DNA from: an uncultured Campylobacterales bacterium
GTDB taxonomy: Bacteria; Campylobacterota; Campylobacteria; Campylobacterales; Sulfurimonadaceae
Direction: 5' to 3'
Assembly: GCA_903892995.1 (NCBI GenBank)
Contig: CAITKP010000036.1
Coordinates: forward strand, 124,001-188,000
Length of the DNA stretch: 64,000 nt
Below the pieces are notes generated by a model. The model did not search any database. It saw only the letters and a list, made by a program, of their open reading frames with translations, and was not told the origin of the DNA. A program made the position numbers and the translations under genes. This document shows positions 43,830 through 56,078 of this stretch, one piece after another. Positions within the stretch are counted from its first letter, which is position 1, and every line of letters starts with the position of its first letter.

Positions 43830-44398
43830 TAGTAAGCTTTTTTTGAAAGTATTGAATCAGATTGCATTTTTAACAAACCCGAAAGTTCAAATGCTTCTCT
43901 CTTTAAAATTTGATGATATGTATAAGCAAAAATAGCAACAAAGATACCACTCGCAGTTGCAACTAAAGCATCTGAAACACCTGCTGCAATAATAGTCATT
44001 GTTCCACTAACTTGACCTATATGACTAAAAGTGTCCAATATCGACACAACGGTACCAAAAAGACCAATAAATGGAGATGTTGAAGCTACAATAGAAAGAA
44101 ATGAAAGTCCTTTTGTTGCATCTTTCGTTGCAGCAAAATGTGCTAGATCAAACAACTCTTTAGAAACTACAGAAGTACTTTTAATAAAATAGCTTAAATA
44201 TGAATTTTTTGCAATATTTGCAGAACCCATTAATAAGGTTTCTAATGAGGAACTCTCTTTAGTTATCCATGCTGACAACGAGAAATATCGGTAAAAGAAA
44301 ATCCAATTAATAATGAAGAAATAAAGTGTCAAAACTGCCAACACAAAGAGTGTGACAGGATGACTTTTAAGATAAAAATCTATGATATGATTAAACAT
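43829..44398 (-). CDS. tolQ: ExbB/TolQ family proton-channel subunit
   Basis: A 189-residue membrane protein with three helices (about 15-38, 100-125 and 140-165). The segment FLSIVASTSPFIGLFGTVVSILDTF with MTIIAAGVSDALVATASGIFVAIFAYTYH is the conserved MotA/TolQ/ExbB proton channel. It begins six bases after atpC, so the Tol system probably shares the ATP synthase transcript, a linkage seen in this phylum. No strong ribosome-binding site is seen; coupling to atpC is likely. Confidence 0.94.
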   Translation of the reverse strand: MFNHIIDFYLKSHPVTLFVLAVLTLYFFIINWIFFYRYFSLSAWITKESSSLETLLMGSANIAKNSYLSYFIKSTSVVSKELFDLAHFAATKDATKGLSFLSIVASTSPFIGLFGTVVSILDTFSHIGQVSGTMTIIAAGVSDALVATASGIFVAIFAYTYHQILKREAFELSGLLKMQSDSILSKKAY

Positions 44399-44404
44399 AA
44401 AAAA

Positions 44405-44797
44405 TTATATTAATCTTTGAGCTGCATTTTCAAGTTTTGCAGATACAGAAGCTATAGCAACAGACGAATCTGAGACATCTTCTATTAGTTTTTTAGCTTC
44501 AGCTAAAGCCTTAGCTATTTCACTCTCTGACTCACCTTTAATAGAAACAGCACCATCGACAAGCACAACTACTTTTGACTCATCAACTTGTACAACACCC
44601 CAATTAACAGCAACTGATTCTAGCGTATTATGATCTGTTGATAGGTCGATCACTCCCGCTTGCAACAAGGTTGTTAACGATGCGTGATGTGCCATAACTC
44701 CAAACTCGCCCTCTTCACCAGGAAGAGTTACACTAATGACATTACCCATAAAGATAGCGCCATTAGGAGTTAGGATTTCTAGTTTGAATGTATCCAT
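44405..44797 (-). CDS. atpC: F1Fo ATP synthase epsilon subunit
   Basis: A 130-residue protein with the beta-sandwich N-domain (FKLEILTPNGAIFMGNVISVTLPGEEGEFGVMAHHASLTTLL) and a short two-helix C-domain that can inhibit ATP hydrolysis. AAAGGATTGTT precedes the ATG. It ends the atp cluster and leads into tolQ. Confidence 0.96.
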   Translation of the reverse strand: MDTFKLEILTPNGAIFMGNVISVTLPGEEGEFGVMAHHASLTTLLQAGVIDLSTDHNTLESVAVNWGVVQVDESKVVVLVDGAVSIKGESESEIAKALAEAKKLIEDVSDSSVAIASVSAKLENAAQRLI

Positions 44798-44822
44798 AAC
44801 AATCCTTTAGAGTTTATATGGA

Positions 44823-47113
<2,291 letters not shown>

Positions 47114-47125
47114 AGAAATACTTCC

Positions 47126-48643
47126 TTACGCTACTACGAAACTAGTTTTAAACTCTTCTAGTGCTTTTTTCATCAACGCATGAGTATCATCGTCAATTTT
47201 TGATGTAGTTCTGATACTCTCAAAAATTTGAGGGTAAGAAGCTTCAACAAATGGGTATAACTCAGCTTCAAAACGAACAACATTACTTGCGCTCATATCA
47301 TCTAAGAAACCTTCATTTCCTGCAAAAATCACAAGAGCCTGTTTCTCAGCTGAAAGTGGAGAATATGGAGGTTGTTTAAGAACTTCAACCATTCTTTGTC
47401 CACGCTCAAGTTGTTTACGAGAAACTTCATCAAGATCAGATGCAAATTGAGCAAATGCTTGAAGCTCACGATATTGAGCAAGATCAAGACGTAGTGTACC
47501 AGCAACTTGTTTAGTAGCTTTGATTTGAGCAGCACCACCAACACGAGAAACTGAAAGACCAACATTGATAGCTGGACGTACACCTGAGTTGAACAAGTCA
47601 GTCTCAAGGAAAATCTGTCCATCAGTGATCGAAATAACGTTTGTTGGAATATATGCCGCAACGTCACCTGCTTGTGTTTCAATGATTGGAAGAGCAGTTA
47701 AAGAACCCGCACCTTTCTCATCACTTAACTTAGCAGCACGCTCTAATAAACGAGAGTGGATATAAAAAACATCACCTGGGTAAGCTTCACGGCCTGGAGG
47801 GCGACGTAAAATTAGTGACATCTCACGGTAAGCAACTGCATGTTTAGAAAGATCATCATAAACAATTAGACCATGACGTGCGTTATCACGGAAATATTCT
47901 CCCATTGTAACACCAGTATATGGAGCCAAAAATTGTAATGCAGCAGCTTCAGCAGCAGTTGCAGATACGATAATTGTATAGTCCATTGCACCGCTCTCTT
48001 CTAAACGACGAACAACGTTTGCAACTGTTGATTGTTTTTGACCAACAGCAACATAGATACATACAACACCGTTACCTTTTTGATTGATAATCGCGTCTAA
48101 AGCAACAGTTGTTTTTCCAGTTTGACGGTCACCAATGATAAGCTCACGTTGTCCACGTCCGATTGGAACAAGAGCATCGATCGCTTTGATACCTGTTGCA
48201 AGAGGCTCATGAACAGATTTACGAGCCATGATTCCTGGTGCTTTTTCTTCAACAAAACGAGTTTCAGTCGTTTCAATTGGGCCTTTGCCATCGATTGGCT
48301 CACCAAGCGCATTAACTACGCGACCTAAAAGAGCATCACCAACTGGTACACTTAAAAGTTTTCCTAAACGTTTAACGCTCATTCCCTCTTTTAATGCATT
48401 ACCGCTACCTAGAGTAACAATACCTGCTGTACTCTCCTCTAAGTTCATAGCAAGACCACGAGTTCCATCTTCGAACTCAACCATCTCACCAGCCATAACA
48501 TTATTTAAACCATAAACCTGCGCAACACCATCAGCATACGAAACAACTTTACCTGTTTCATTGATATCAACACTTAGTTCAAAATTTTCGATACGTTCTT
48601 TTATAATAGAACTAATTTCGTCAGCTTTTACTTTTGCTACCAC
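47126..48643 (-). CDS. atpA: F1Fo ATP synthase alpha subunit
   Basis: A 505-residue non-catalytic nucleotide-binding subunit. The P-loop is [11 protein letters not shown] (about 170-180), and the signature [17 protein letters not shown] lies near 365-380, including the arginine finger. It starts with GTG, preceded by AGGAG. Upstream atpH ends 20 bases away. Confidence 0.97.
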   Translation of the reverse strand: MVAKVKADEISSIIKERIENFELSVDINETGKVVSYADGVAQVYGLNNVMAGEMVEFEDGTRGLAMNLEESTAGIVTLGSGNALKEGMSVKRLGKLLSVPVGDALLGRVVNALGEPIDGKGPIETTETRFVEEKAPGIMARKSVHEPLATGIKAIDALVPIGRGQRELIIGDRQTGKTTVALDAIINQKGNGVVCIYVAVGQKQSTVANVVRRLEESGAMDYTIIVSATAAEAAALQFLAPYTGVTMGEYFRDNARHGLIVYDDLSKHAVAYREMSLILRRPPGREAYPGDVFYIHSRLLERAAKLSDEKGAGSLTALPIIETQAGDVAAYIPTNVISITDGQIFLETDLFNSGVRPAINVGLSVSRVGGAAQIKATKQVAGTLRLDLAQYRELQAFAQFASDLDEVSRKQLERGQRMVEVLKQPPYSPLSAEKQALVIFAGNEGFLDDMSASNVVRFEAELYPFVEASYPQIFESIRTTSKIDDDTHALMKKALEEFKTSFVVA

Positions 48644-48663
48644 TACTATTCTCCTCTCTTCGT

Positions 48664-49197
48664 TTAAATTGCTTTTAAAATATGCTCAACAATTTGAGTA
48701 TTTATTCTAGATTTTGAAAAATCTATTTCAAGTCCAAGATCTTCAATTTGCATCTTCACACCGTCAAAATCGTTTTTAACGAATTGTAAAGTTACATTTG
48801 AGTTAATCTTTTTACTAATTCCTGAGCCTAATTCATTTAAAGTTGTCGCGTCAATATCGCTATTGCTGTAAACTATACCTGTGTACGTATTGTTAATTTT
48901 TGCAATCTCTTTTTTCATTACAGATGAGAGTGCAGGAATAACACTTACGCGTTTATGTTCAACCAGTAATTGAATAAAGCTATTTAACTCTTTAGATTCA
49001 ACAGATTTTACAGCATCTAAAAGAATCTCCAATTTTTGACTTTTTGCTACGTTTGGATTATCCATAATTTTTGACATTTTTGGATTCTCAAATTCACTAG
49101 AAAGTGAGCATAATACTTCACTTACTTCAGTCAATTCACTGCTACTAAAAACATTTTTAAGTGCTTTTACATAACGTTTTGCAATCAATTCTTCCAT
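48664..49197 (-). CDS. atpH: F1Fo ATP synthase delta subunit
   Basis: A 177-residue protein of the peripheral stalk cap (OSCP type). The helical N-domain ([16 protein letters not shown]) binds alpha, and the C-terminal part ends [24 protein letters not shown], close to the family pattern. The start overlaps the atpF stop by one base (TAATG), so translation is coupled. Confidence 0.94.
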   Translation of the reverse strand: MEELIAKRYVKALKNVFSSSELTEVSEVLCSLSSEFENPKMSKIMDNPNVAKSQKLEILLDAVKSVESKELNSFIQLLVEHKRVSVIPALSSVMKKEIAKINNTYTGIVYSNSDIDATTLNELGSGISKKINSNVTLQFVKNDFDGVKMQIEDLGLEIDFSKSRINTQIVEHILKAI

Positions 49198-49712
49198 TAT
49201 GCAACCTTTTTCAAGATAACATCAACCATAGCTTTTTTATCAAAACTATTGTTATCTTGTTCGAGTAATTCACTTAACGTAGTATCAACTACATCTCTTA
49301 CCATTTTTCTTTTTTCAAGTTCCATCAAAGCAATGTTTTGCTTTGTAATAACCTCAAGATCAGTATTACACTGATTTATTATTGCATCTTGAACAACTTT
49401 ATTCTCTTTTTTAGAGTTTTCCAAAATCTCTTTAGCCAATCTCTCAGCATCATTCAATTTTTGTAAAGCTTTCTCTTTTGCAATTTTTGATTCATTGAGT
49501 TTATCTTGAACCTTTTGAAGCTCGTCTGCAATAGATTTACTTCTTCCAGAAAAATAGTTTTTTGCAGGTTCAGCTACAAAATACCAAACAATTCCTGCGA
49601 ATACTAAAAAGTTAATAGTACGCCAAAGAATATCTGTCGAGTGCTCAGCACCATTTTCAGATGCCAGTGCATATGTTGATACCATAAGCATTAATAATAT
49701 AATTCTACTCAT
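49197..49712 (-). CDS. atpF: F1Fo ATP synthase subunit b
   Basis: A 171-residue stalk subunit from the ATG at 49712 (AAGG six bases before it; the ATG at 49718 overlaps that site). A hydrophobic N-terminal stretch (RIILLMLMVSTYALAS) looks like a cleavable signal and a second membrane span follows (about 29-47, LWRTINFLVFAGIVWYFVA). The rest is a long charged helix that forms the dimeric stator with b'. Confidence 0.92.
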   Translation of the reverse strand: MSRIILLMLMVSTYALASENGAEHSTDILWRTINFLVFAGIVWYFVAEPAKNYFSGRSKSIADELQKVQDKLNESKIAKEKALQKLNDAERLAKEILENSKKENKVVQDAIINQCNTDLEVITKQNIALMELEKRKMVRDVVDTTLSELLEQDNNSFDKKAMVDVILKKVA

Positions 49713-49720
49713 GAACATCC

Positions 49721-50143
49721 TTACAGCTGACTAAATTTAGCTTTTATAGCTTCTTTAAACAATGGAGCTTGTGATAGCAAGGCATTATTTAACTCTTTAC
49801 GCTCTTGAGCTAGTGTTTGTTCAAACTCAAGATATTCACTTGCTAATTCAGCACGTTTTACTTCTAACTTGCTTTGTGCTAATTCCTTAGCATCTGCAAT
49901 AACTTTCTCCCTTAAAGCTGCCGCTTCGAGTTTAGCATCCATAACAGTCTGCTCAGACTTTGCGATTAGCACGCTAACCTCATCATCATTTGATCCAACT
50001 TGTTGCAAATCTCTTTTTAGATCAGCATCACGTTTGCTCATATAAGATAGCAAAGGACGATAGAGCCAACTGTTTAGAACGGCAATAAGGATAAGAAATA
50101 CAACCAGTGTTACACCAAGTAGTATCGGACTTATATCTAACAT
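49721..50143 (-). CDS. atpF': F1Fo ATP synthase subunit b'
   Basis: A 140-residue second b-type subunit: one membrane helix at the N-terminus (about 5-28, PILLGVTLVVFLILIAVLNSWLYRPLL) and a long helix rich in K, E and A. AGGAGG lies close to the ATG. Having separate b and b' genes is usual in Campylobacterota. It is the first gene of the atp operon after the promoter at 50166. Confidence 0.92.
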   Translation of the reverse strand: MLDISPILLGVTLVVFLILIAVLNSWLYRPLLSYMSKRDADLKRDLQQVGSNDDEVSVLIAKSEQTVMDAKLEAAALREKVIADAKELAQSKLEVKRAELASEYLEFEQTLAQERKELNNALLSQAPLFKEAIKAKFSQL

Positions 50144-50165
50144 AGCACCTCCTAAAAGTTGCGTG

Positions 50166-50171
50166 ATTATA
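50166..50171 (-). promoter_or_regulatory. -10 box of the atp-tol operon
   Basis: On the minus strand TATAAT in ATAGTATAATCACGC, 22 bases before the atpF' ATG, in the 86-base gap between parB and atpF'. It would start transcription of the seven atp genes and probably the tol genes beyond. Confidence 0.6.
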
Positions 50172-50229
50172 CTATGTGTAAATTGAAACGACAGTTAAAG
50201 AAGGGATTTTTTTTATGAAATTGATTTTT

Positions 50230-51075
50230 TTATGAAAGTTTTGAAAGAAATTGTTCTATTTGTAACTCATTGGAAAATTCAATTATTATTCTATTTGACT
50301 TAAAACTTGTTTTCAATCTATATTCATCAAGTTTTTTCTTTAAAGAAGAAAAATCATATGACAAAGACTCTTTTTCTTCAAAAGGTGCTCTTTGAGTATC
50401 ATTTTTTAAAGATTTTACCATGCTCTCAACATCTCGAACACTTAATTTCTGTCCGATAATAGAATCAACTAATAATTGTTGATCTTTTTCACCTAAACCA
50501 ACAAGAGTTCTTGCATGTCCTGAAGATATTTTATTATCAATTAAAGCTTTTTGAGTTTTTTCAGAAAGTTGTAAGAGACGCATAGTATTTGTAATATGTG
50601 CTCTACTTTTATGAATACGAGTACCAAGCTCATCATGTGTAATGTTATGAATTTTAATAAGCTCTTCATACGCGATAGCAAGTTCTATAGAATTAAGTTC
50701 ATCCCGTTGAATATTTTCTATCAAAGCTAGATGACGCATTCTATCATCATCAACTTTCATACAAATTGCACGAATTGTTTTGAGTTTCATCAATTTTGAA
50801 GCACGAAGTCTTCTTTCACCAGAAACAAGCGTGTAGCCATCAATATCTGATATAACAACTATCGGCTGGAGCAAACCATCATTTTTGATCGACTCTCCAA
50901 GTTCAAGTAAAGATTCTTCATTGAAACTTTTTCTAGGTTGATAAGGATTTGGTTTGATACTTTTTAGCGGTATTTCTAAAATAGCATCATCATTTGGAAC
51001 TTCATTATCGTATGCTTGTTCTATCTCTCCTAAAAGAGCACCAAGCCCTCTTCCCAATGCCTTGTTTTTTATCAC
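50230..51075 (-). CDS. parB: chromosome partitioning protein ParB
   Basis: A 281-residue CTPase-type DNA clamp. N-terminal LGRGLGALLGEI binds ParA; IPLKSIKPNPYQPRKSF and LVSGERRLRASKLM form the nucleotide-binding fold; a helix-turn-helix (HDELGTRIHKSRAHITNTMRLLQL, about 145-170) reads parS. I did not see a parS-like 16-mer near the gene. It overlaps parA by four bases. Confidence 0.94.
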   Translation of the reverse strand: MIKNKALGRGLGALLGEIEQAYDNEVPNDDAILEIPLKSIKPNPYQPRKSFNEESLLELGESIKNDGLLQPIVVISDIDGYTLVSGERRLRASKLMKLKTIRAICMKVDDDRMRHLALIENIQRDELNSIELAIAYEELIKIHNITHDELGTRIHKSRAHITNTMRLLQLSEKTQKALIDNKISSGHARTLVGLGEKDQQLLVDSIIGQKLSVRDVESMVKSLKNDTQRAPFEEKESLSYDFSSLKKKLDEYRLKTSFKSNRIIIEFSNELQIEQFLSKLS

Positions 51076-51854
51076 GCTATAATCGCTTGAGCTAAATCTT
51101 GATATGCTTCAGAACCGCTTGATTTTACATCATACAAAATCACAGGTTTACCAAAAGATGGAGATTCTGCAAGTTTTACATTTCTTGGAATAACTATAAA
51201 CTCATTTGCAGTATCTTTAAAAAGTTTCCCTTGAAAATGTTGTCTTAGATCTGCAAACACTTGTTTTGAAAGATTGTTTTGTGAACTAAACATTGTTGGC
51301 AAAAAGCCTTTAATAGAAAGCTTTGGATTGATTGTTTTTCTAATTAAGCGTACAGTGTTGAGTAATTGCGCCAATCCTTCTAATGCAAAAAATTCACATT
51401 GAATAGGAATAATCACTGAGTTTGATGCCGAAAGTGCATTTATAGTCATCGGTCCAAGTGCTGGAGGAGAATCTATGATAATGTAATCGTAATCTTTAAT
51501 CACTAAAGAGATCGCTTTTTTTAGGACAAGTTCTCTTCCTGCTGAATTTCCAGATTCATAGTACTCTTTTTCAATTCCAACCAAACCAATATTTGAAGGT
51601 GCGAGATGTAGTGTCGGTAGTGCAGATTTTAGAATGATCTCTTTTAGTTTCTTTGTACCAATAAGAACATGATAGATATTAAACTCATAATCATTTCTAT
51701 GAAATCCCAAAGATGTCGTTGCATTCGCTTGGGGATCTGCATCGATTAAAAGAACTTTTTTTTCAGCAACTGCCAAAGATGCAGCTAAATTGACAGCTGT
51801 TGTAGTCTTACCTACTCCACCTTTTTGGTTTGCTATTACTATTACTTCACTCAT
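51072..51854 (-). CDS. parA: chromosome partitioning ATPase ParA (Soj)
   Basis: A 260-residue deviant Walker ATPase. KGGVGKTTTAVNLAASLA (about 10-27) is the P-loop with the signature lysine, DADPQANATTSLG binds magnesium and DYIIIDSPPALGP is the Walker B. With ParB it positions chromosome origins and polar machinery. Four-base overlaps join it to birA and parB. Confidence 0.96.
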   Translation of the reverse strand: MSEVIVIANQKGGVGKTTTAVNLAASLAVAEKKVLLIDADPQANATTSLGFHRNDYEFNIYHVLIGTKKLKEIILKSALPTLHLAPSNIGLVGIEKEYYESGNSAGRELVLKKAISLVIKDYDYIIIDSPPALGPMTINALSASNSVIIPIQCEFFALEGLAQLLNTVRLIRKTINPKLSIKGFLPTMFSSQNNLSKQVFADLRQHFQGKLFKDTANEFIVIPRNVKLAESPSFGKPVILYDVKSSGSEAYQDLAQAIIA

Positions 51855-52486
51855 CTTAAACTAAATATCCTTTGACCATCACTGACTATCGATCCATCAT
51901 CTTGCAATGAAGCATCACCTAGGGAAAATCTCTTATCCCCACTATGCGCAAAATAGTTTTTGCTCTTGCAAAATTCTAACTTATAATTGCTAAAAATATG
52001 CTTCCATGATACCCTGTTTTTTAAATAATTAAAATAATCATTTAAAATATTTTCTATCGAAATTTCAATATCAAGTTTTGCAAACCCTTGGGGAGCACTG
52101 ACTATATTCAAGCCTATTCCACATACTAGATCATCTCTTACGATATTAGTAATCGTTCCACCCAATTTTAGATCATCCATATAAAAATCATTGGGCCATT
52201 TGAGCCAAATTTTTGAACCATGTTCTTGCAAAACCTGCTTCATTATGTAAGAAAAATAGATCGAAGAGGATTCAAGTTTTAAATCACTTGGAAGCTCTTT
52301 TATAGGATAAGCAAAAGATAAAAAAAGATTTCCTTTCTCTCCAATCCAGCTATTTCCTCTGCTACCCTGCCCATTGCTTTGTGTATGTGCTACTACGGCC
52401 ACCGGAGAGCTACATTCTCCAGATTTTAAAAGTTCTTTTAAATAGCGTTGTGTAGAATCGATCTCATCAAGATAGTATGTCGTCAA
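51851..52486 (-). CDS. birA: biotin--[acetyl-CoA-carboxylase] ligase
   Basis: A 211-residue catalytic-only BirA: no helix-turn-helix precedes the ligase core, so it cannot repress biotin genes. The core shows YLDEIDSTQRYLKE, QSNGQGSRGNSWIGEKGNLFLSF (the biotinyl-AMP loop, GxGxxG-like), KWPNDFYMDDLKLGGTI and CGIGLNI. It biotinylates the BCCP carrier protein. It overlaps fmt by 20 bases and parA by four. Confidence 0.93.
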   Translation of the reverse strand: MTTYYLDEIDSTQRYLKELLKSGECSSPVAVVAHTQSNGQGSRGNSWIGEKGNLFLSFAYPIKELPSDLKLESSSIYFSYIMKQVLQEHGSKIWLKWPNDFYMDDLKLGGTITNIVRDDLVCGIGLNIVSAPQGFAKLDIEISIENILNDYFNYLKNRVSWKHIFSNYKLEFCKSKNYFAHSGDKRFSLGDASLQDDGSIVSDGQRIFSLR

Positions 52487-53375
52487 CTTTTAAACGCTTT
52501 CCATTGCAATAAGAGAGCACATCCATCTCATTTTTTGACTCAGGCTGTACTCTCATTATTTTTAAAGAGCCAAGTGTACATCCCACAACAATATGATCTT
52601 TGTTGATCTCTACAATTTTTCCCGCTTCAAAAGTTCTACAAGCAGAATGAATCTTGATCTCTTTGAGTTTCAATCCGCTTTCTAAATGAACTCCCGGCCA
52701 TGGAGTAAATGCTCTATATCTGTTATAAATCGCCATTGCATCTTTAAACTCTATTTGTGCATCATTTTTTGTGATCTTGGAACAGTGCGTTGCGAGGGCG
52801 TCATCTTGCTTGAGTGCAGTTAAAGTTTCATACTCTCTTAAAACATCAAGAGTGAGATCACTCGCGACATAAGTAAGTTTTTCAAAAAGTGAATCAGCCA
52901 TCTCATCATCATCAATATCAATTTTAGAAATCTTTAAAATATCTCCAGTATCAAGTCCTATATCCATTTTCATCGCAGTCACACCGGTTTCTTTATCACC
53001 ATGAAGTAGCGCTTCTTGAATCGGACTTGCTCCTCTATATTTTGGAAGAATTGATGCATGAAGATTGATACAAGGCGCATGATCTAGTATCGCTTTTGGA
53101 AGAATCTGTCCATAAGCAGCGACAACGATAAAGTCACACTCTATTTTTAGAAGTTCATCGACAACTAAAACTTCTCTTAGTCTCGCAGGTTGAAAAACAT
53201 CGATACCAGCTTCAATTGCTGTCAATTTTACAGGAGGTGGCGTCATGATCTTTTTTCGGCCAACTGGTTTATCTGGCTGGGTATAAACCGCCACAACCTC
53301 CATATCACTTGCTTTTATAAGATCTTGTAAAATCTTTTGCGCATAAGTCGGTGTTCCCATAAAAATAATTTTCAA
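52467..53375 (-). CDS. fmt: methionyl-tRNA formyltransferase
   Basis: Formylates initiator Met-tRNA using 10-formyl-tetrahydrofolate. The true start is a TTG at 53375, giving LKIIFMGTP, with AAGGA eight bases before it; that site is formed by the end of a palindrome copy. The frame to 53423 would add residues inside proB. The formyl-binding CINLHASILPKYRGASPIQEALLHGD (about 110-135) contains the catalytic N, H and downstream D. The C-terminal tRNA-binding domain is complete. It lies one base after the proB stop. Confidence 0.94.
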   Translation of the reverse strand: MKIIFMGTPTYAQKILQDLIKASDMEVVAVYTQPDKPVGRKKIMTPPPVKLTAIEAGIDVFQPARLREVLVVDELLKIECDFIVVAAYGQILPKAILDHAPCINLHASILPKYRGASPIQEALLHGDKETGVTAMKMDIGLDTGDILKISKIDIDDDEMADSLFEKLTYVASDLTLDVLREYETLTALKQDDALATHCSKITKNDAQIEFKDAMAIYNRYRAFTPWPGVHLESGLKLKEIKIHSACRTFEAGKIVEINKDHIVVGCTLGSLKIMRVQPESKNEMDVLSYCNGKRLKVDDILS

Positions 53376-53376
53376 C

Positions 53377-54144
53377 TCAAATATCCTTACATGTAAAGAG
53401 TGTTCCACCCAAATGTTTCTCATCTAAGAGAAAACTTCTCACATCACTCAGATCAAAACCGCTTGCTAAAAACATTTCACGCTTACATGTAAGCATATAA
53501 GAAGCTGCTTTGAGCTTTGTCACAATTCCACCCGTTGCAAATTCGCTATTTGGAGAAGCCTCTTGAGCTAGCTCGTTTTGATCTATTTGACCAACAACTT
53601 TTCTCACCTTCGCATTGGGATTTTGATGTGGATCACTGTCATAATAAGCGTCAATATCTGAAAGTATAAGAAGCATATCTGCATCGATATTACACGCAAC
53701 ATAAGCTGAGAGTTGGTCGTTATCGCCCACACCAAGCTCATCTGTTGCTGTTGCATCATTTTCATTGACAATTGGTACAACACCATTTTCAAGTAAAATA
53801 TTCATCGTATTTTTGATTTTTTGATTTTGATTTGGAGTATTGAGATTTGCGGCAGTCAATAGTATCTGCGCGCAAAGTTCATGATGTTCTGCAAAAGCAA
53901 GGCGATATTTTTTCATAAGTAAAGGCTGCCCAATTGCAGCGAGGGCTTGCTTGTTTTGGAGTATTTTTTTGTCAAGTTGTAGCTGTGTATATCCAGCAGA
54001 AACTGCTCCAGAAGAGACAAGCACTACTTCATATTTTTTTTTCAAATCAACAAGAAGTTTCACAATATTTGTCAATCTATCTTCTGCAATCTGAAGATTT
54101 TCAGTTAAAACGGCCGTACCAACTTTTAAAACGATTCGTTTCAT
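53377..54144 (-). CDS. proB: glutamate 5-kinase
   Basis: A 255-residue amino acid kinase that starts proline synthesis. KVGTAVLT binds phosphate, [12 protein letters not shown] follows, and [29 protein letters not shown] is the active site. It lacks the C-terminal PUA domain of the E. coli enzyme (367 residues), as in several short ProB proteins. It holds two palindrome copies (53387, 53483), both encoding TCK. The start overlaps obgE by four bases. Confidence 0.94.
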   Translation of the reverse strand: MKRIVLKVGTAVLTENLQIAEDRLTNIVKLLVDLKKKYEVVLVSSGAVSAGYTQLQLDKKILQNKQALAAIGQPLLMKKYRLAFAEHHELCAQILLTAANLNTPNQNQKIKNTMNILLENGVVPIVNENDATATDELGVGDNDQLSAYVACNIDADMLLILSDIDAYYDSDPHQNPNAKVRKVVGQIDQNELAQEASPNSEFATGGIVTKLKAASYMLTCKREMFLASGFDLSDVRSFLLDEKHLGGTLFTCKDI

Positions 54145-55247
54145 TTTTGCTTTCTGTCAGTATGGACTAAATTAAATAAAGCATATTTCAATGCTTCAAT
54201 ATTTTTACTTGTAGCAGATGAGATCGGTGCTACAAAATATGGTTTTTCTCTCTCGTATCCAAGTGTTTCATCCGCACTCTCTTGAATAAAATATGGCAAT
54301 GACGGATCAAAATCAAATTCACTTTTAGTGTTTGCACTTAAACCAAGAAGAGCCAAGAAACCATTTACAAGTTCACTCAACTCCTCTGGCGCAATAACAT
54401 CCGATCTTGTAAGAGCGATAGCATATTTACTGTTTCCTAAAATATCTGAAAAAGCAGCGACTTCATTTTTAAGTGTTTCAAACTGCTCTTTAAGATCACG
54501 ATATGATGCTAAGTCAACCATAAAAAGAAGCGTTTTTGTTCTCTCAATGTGGCGTAAAAACTGGATTCCCAATCCTTTACCCTCGTGTGCTCCACCAATA
54601 ATCCCTGGGATATCTGCCATAACAAAAGATTCAAAATCGCCAATATTTACTTGACCGAGTTTTGGAGTTAGTGTTGTAAACTCATAATTAGCAATCTCTG
54701 GACGTGCATTTGAGACGGTTGAGATTAATGTTGATTTTCCAACATTTGGAAACCCTACAAGCCCAACATCTGCGATAAGTTTTAAATCAAGTTTAATCTC
54801 TTGCGTTTGTCCCGCTTCTCCTGGTTGACAATGTGTTGGTCTTTGATTTGTAGAGGATTTAAAGTGAGTGTTTCCAAGCCCGCCTTTTCCACCTTCTAAA
54901 AATAAAACTTCCTGTCCATCTTCTAGCATATCAAAAAGAACTTTTCCACTCTCTTTATCTATAATCTGTGTTCCTGGAGGAACGATGATCACTTTCTTGC
55001 CACCAGATTTTCCAGTCATATTTCTTGGAGCACCAGGGACACCATTATCCGCTTTTATATGCATATTTTTTTGAAAATGCGAGAGCGTGTGTGTGTTGTT
55101 ATCACACTTAAACCAGATGTCACCACCTTTTCCACCATCACCACCATTTGGTCCGCCGTTTACAACAAACTTTTCACGACGAAATGAAGCACATCCAGCT
55201 CCACCTTTACCAGAAGAGATGGTAAGCTCTACGCTATCTATAAACAT
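54141..55247 (-). CDS. obgE: Obg-family GTPase (ObgE/CgtA)
   Basis: A 368-residue ribosome-associated GTPase. The glycine-rich Obg fold (about 1-158) shows [31 protein letters not shown]; the G domain has G1 [11 protein letters not shown] (about 165-175), G3 [17 protein letters not shown] and G4 ALTRSDV. It acts in 50S maturation and the stringent response. AAGGATTTTT precedes the ATG. It leads the operon obgE-proB-fmt-birA-parA-parB, all genes overlapping or nearly so. Confidence 0.96.
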   Translation of the reverse strand: MFIDSVELTISSGKGGAGCASFRREKFVVNGGPNGGDGGKGGDIWFKCDNNTHTLSHFQKNMHIKADNGVPGAPRNMTGKSGGKKVIIVPPGTQIIDKESGKVLFDMLEDGQEVLFLEGGKGGLGNTHFKSSTNQRPTHCQPGEAGQTQEIKLDLKLIADVGLVGFPNVGKSTLISTVSNARPEIANYEFTTLTPKLGQVNIGDFESFVMADIPGIIGGAHEGKGLGIQFLRHIERTKTLLFMVDLASYRDLKEQFETLKNEVAAFSDILGNSKYAIALTRSDVIAPEELSELVNGFLALLGLSANTKSEFDFDPSLPYFIQESADETLGYEREKPYFVAPISSATSKNIEALKYALFNLVHTDRKQK

Positions 55248-55283
55248 AAAAATCCTTGTGCAATATTTAAAAATCGATTCTGC

Positions 55284-55293
55284 TTACATGTAA
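55284..55293. repeat. TTACATGTAA copy in the obgE leader
   Basis: Lies in the 160-base gap between rpmA and obgE, about 36 bases before the obgE start and within the mRNA expected from the -10 box at 55334. Confidence 0.8.
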
Positions 55294-55333
55294 GGTTAAA
55301 TGAACTGTTAAAGATTGAAATTTAAAAAATGAA

Positions 55334-55339
55334 ATTATA
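55334..55339 (-). promoter_or_regulatory. -10 box of the obgE-parB operon
   Basis: On the minus strand TATAAT in AACTATAATTTCAT, giving a leader of about 80 bases that includes a palindrome copy. It lies just downstream of the rpmA terminator, so this operon can be transcribed independently of rplU-rpmA. Confidence 0.5.
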
Positions 55340-55376
55340 GTTAAAAAAATTATTTTAAAAAAGAGTTTGTCAGAAA

Positions 55377-55401
55377 TTCTTCAGACTAAAAGCCTGAAGA
55401 A
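55377..55401 (-). terminator. terminator after rpmA
   Basis: TTCTTCAG and CTGAAGAA form a perfect eight-base stem with a nine-base loop, six bases past the rpmA stop on the minus strand, followed by a T-rich stretch. Confidence 0.7.
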
Positions 55402-55407
55402 AGAAAA

Positions 55408-55665
55408 TTACGCAGCAGGTACGATTGAAACTTGTTTACGAGTTTTATCTTTACGACCAAACTCAACAATACCGTCTACTAGTGCATATAAAGTATGGTC
55501 TTTGCCCATACCGATATTTAGACCTGGATGAATTTTTGTTCCTCTTTGACGAACGATAATGTTACCAGCTACAACTGTTTGTCCACCGTATTTTTTAACA
55601 CCAAGTCTACGACCAGCTGAATCACGGTTATTCTGTGTACTACCCTGACCTTTCTTATGAGCCAT
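55408..55665 (-). CDS. rpmA: 50S ribosomal protein L27
   Basis: An 85-residue protein at the peptidyl transferase centre. [29 protein letters not shown] is the classic start, with no N-terminal cleavage extension as in Firmicutes. [27 protein letters not shown] completes the family. AGGAG precedes the ATG. Confidence 0.98.
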   Translation of the reverse strand: MAHKKGQGSTQNNRDSAGRRLGVKKYGGQTVVAGNIIVRQRGTKIHPGLNIGMGKDHTLYALVDGIVEFGRKDKTRKQVSIVPAA

Positions 55666-55688
55666 CTTATTCTCCTACTTTTAGTTAA

Positions 55689-55997
55689 TTACGCTGTGAT
55701 TTTAGTAACACAAACACGCGTGAAGTCTCTTCTGAAACCACGTTTTGTTTTACTATCTTTACGACGACGTTTTTTGAATGTAATGACTTTTTTGCCACGA
55801 CCTTCATTGATAACTTCTAATGTTACAACAGCACCCTCAACAAATGGAGTACCTACTTTTAGTTCACCAGCGTTAACTGCAAGAACTTCTTTAACTTCAA
55901 CGATGTCTTTTGGTTCAAGAGTCATCTTATCTAATAATAAGATATCACCTTCTTGAACTTTGTATTGTTTACCACCGTTTTTGATGATTGCGTACAT
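55689..55997 (-). CDS. rplU: 50S ribosomal protein L21
   Basis: A 102-residue protein: [20 protein letters not shown] at the N-terminus and [27 protein letters not shown] near the end. It pairs with L27 as in most bacteria. AAGGAAGCGCT precedes the ATG, and a TGTATATAAT promoter lies upstream. Confidence 0.98.
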   Translation of the reverse strand: MYAIIKNGGKQYKVQEGDILLLDKMTLEPKDIVEVKEVLAVNAGELKVGTPFVEGAVVTLEVINEGRGKKVITFKKRRRKDSKTKRGFRRDFTRVCVTKITA

Positions 55998-56038
55998 AGC
56001 GCTTCCTTAAATCTTAATGGGTATATAAAAAGTTCGAA

Positions 56039-56044
56039 ATTATA
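56039..56044 (-). promoter_or_regulatory. -10 box of rplU-rpmA
   Basis: On the minus strand TGTATATAAT, an extended -10 element, about 42 bases before rplU. Confidence 0.6.
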
Positions 56045-56078
56045 TACAAACTAGCTTTAAGTAATGTTTAAACCCGTC

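Noticed and set aside
50144-51100. parS site or replication origin near parAB
   Set aside because: I looked for a TGTTTCACGTGAAACA-like palindrome, clustered DnaA boxes and dnaA; none is visible. parAB is here chromosomal and not a plasmid marker by itself.
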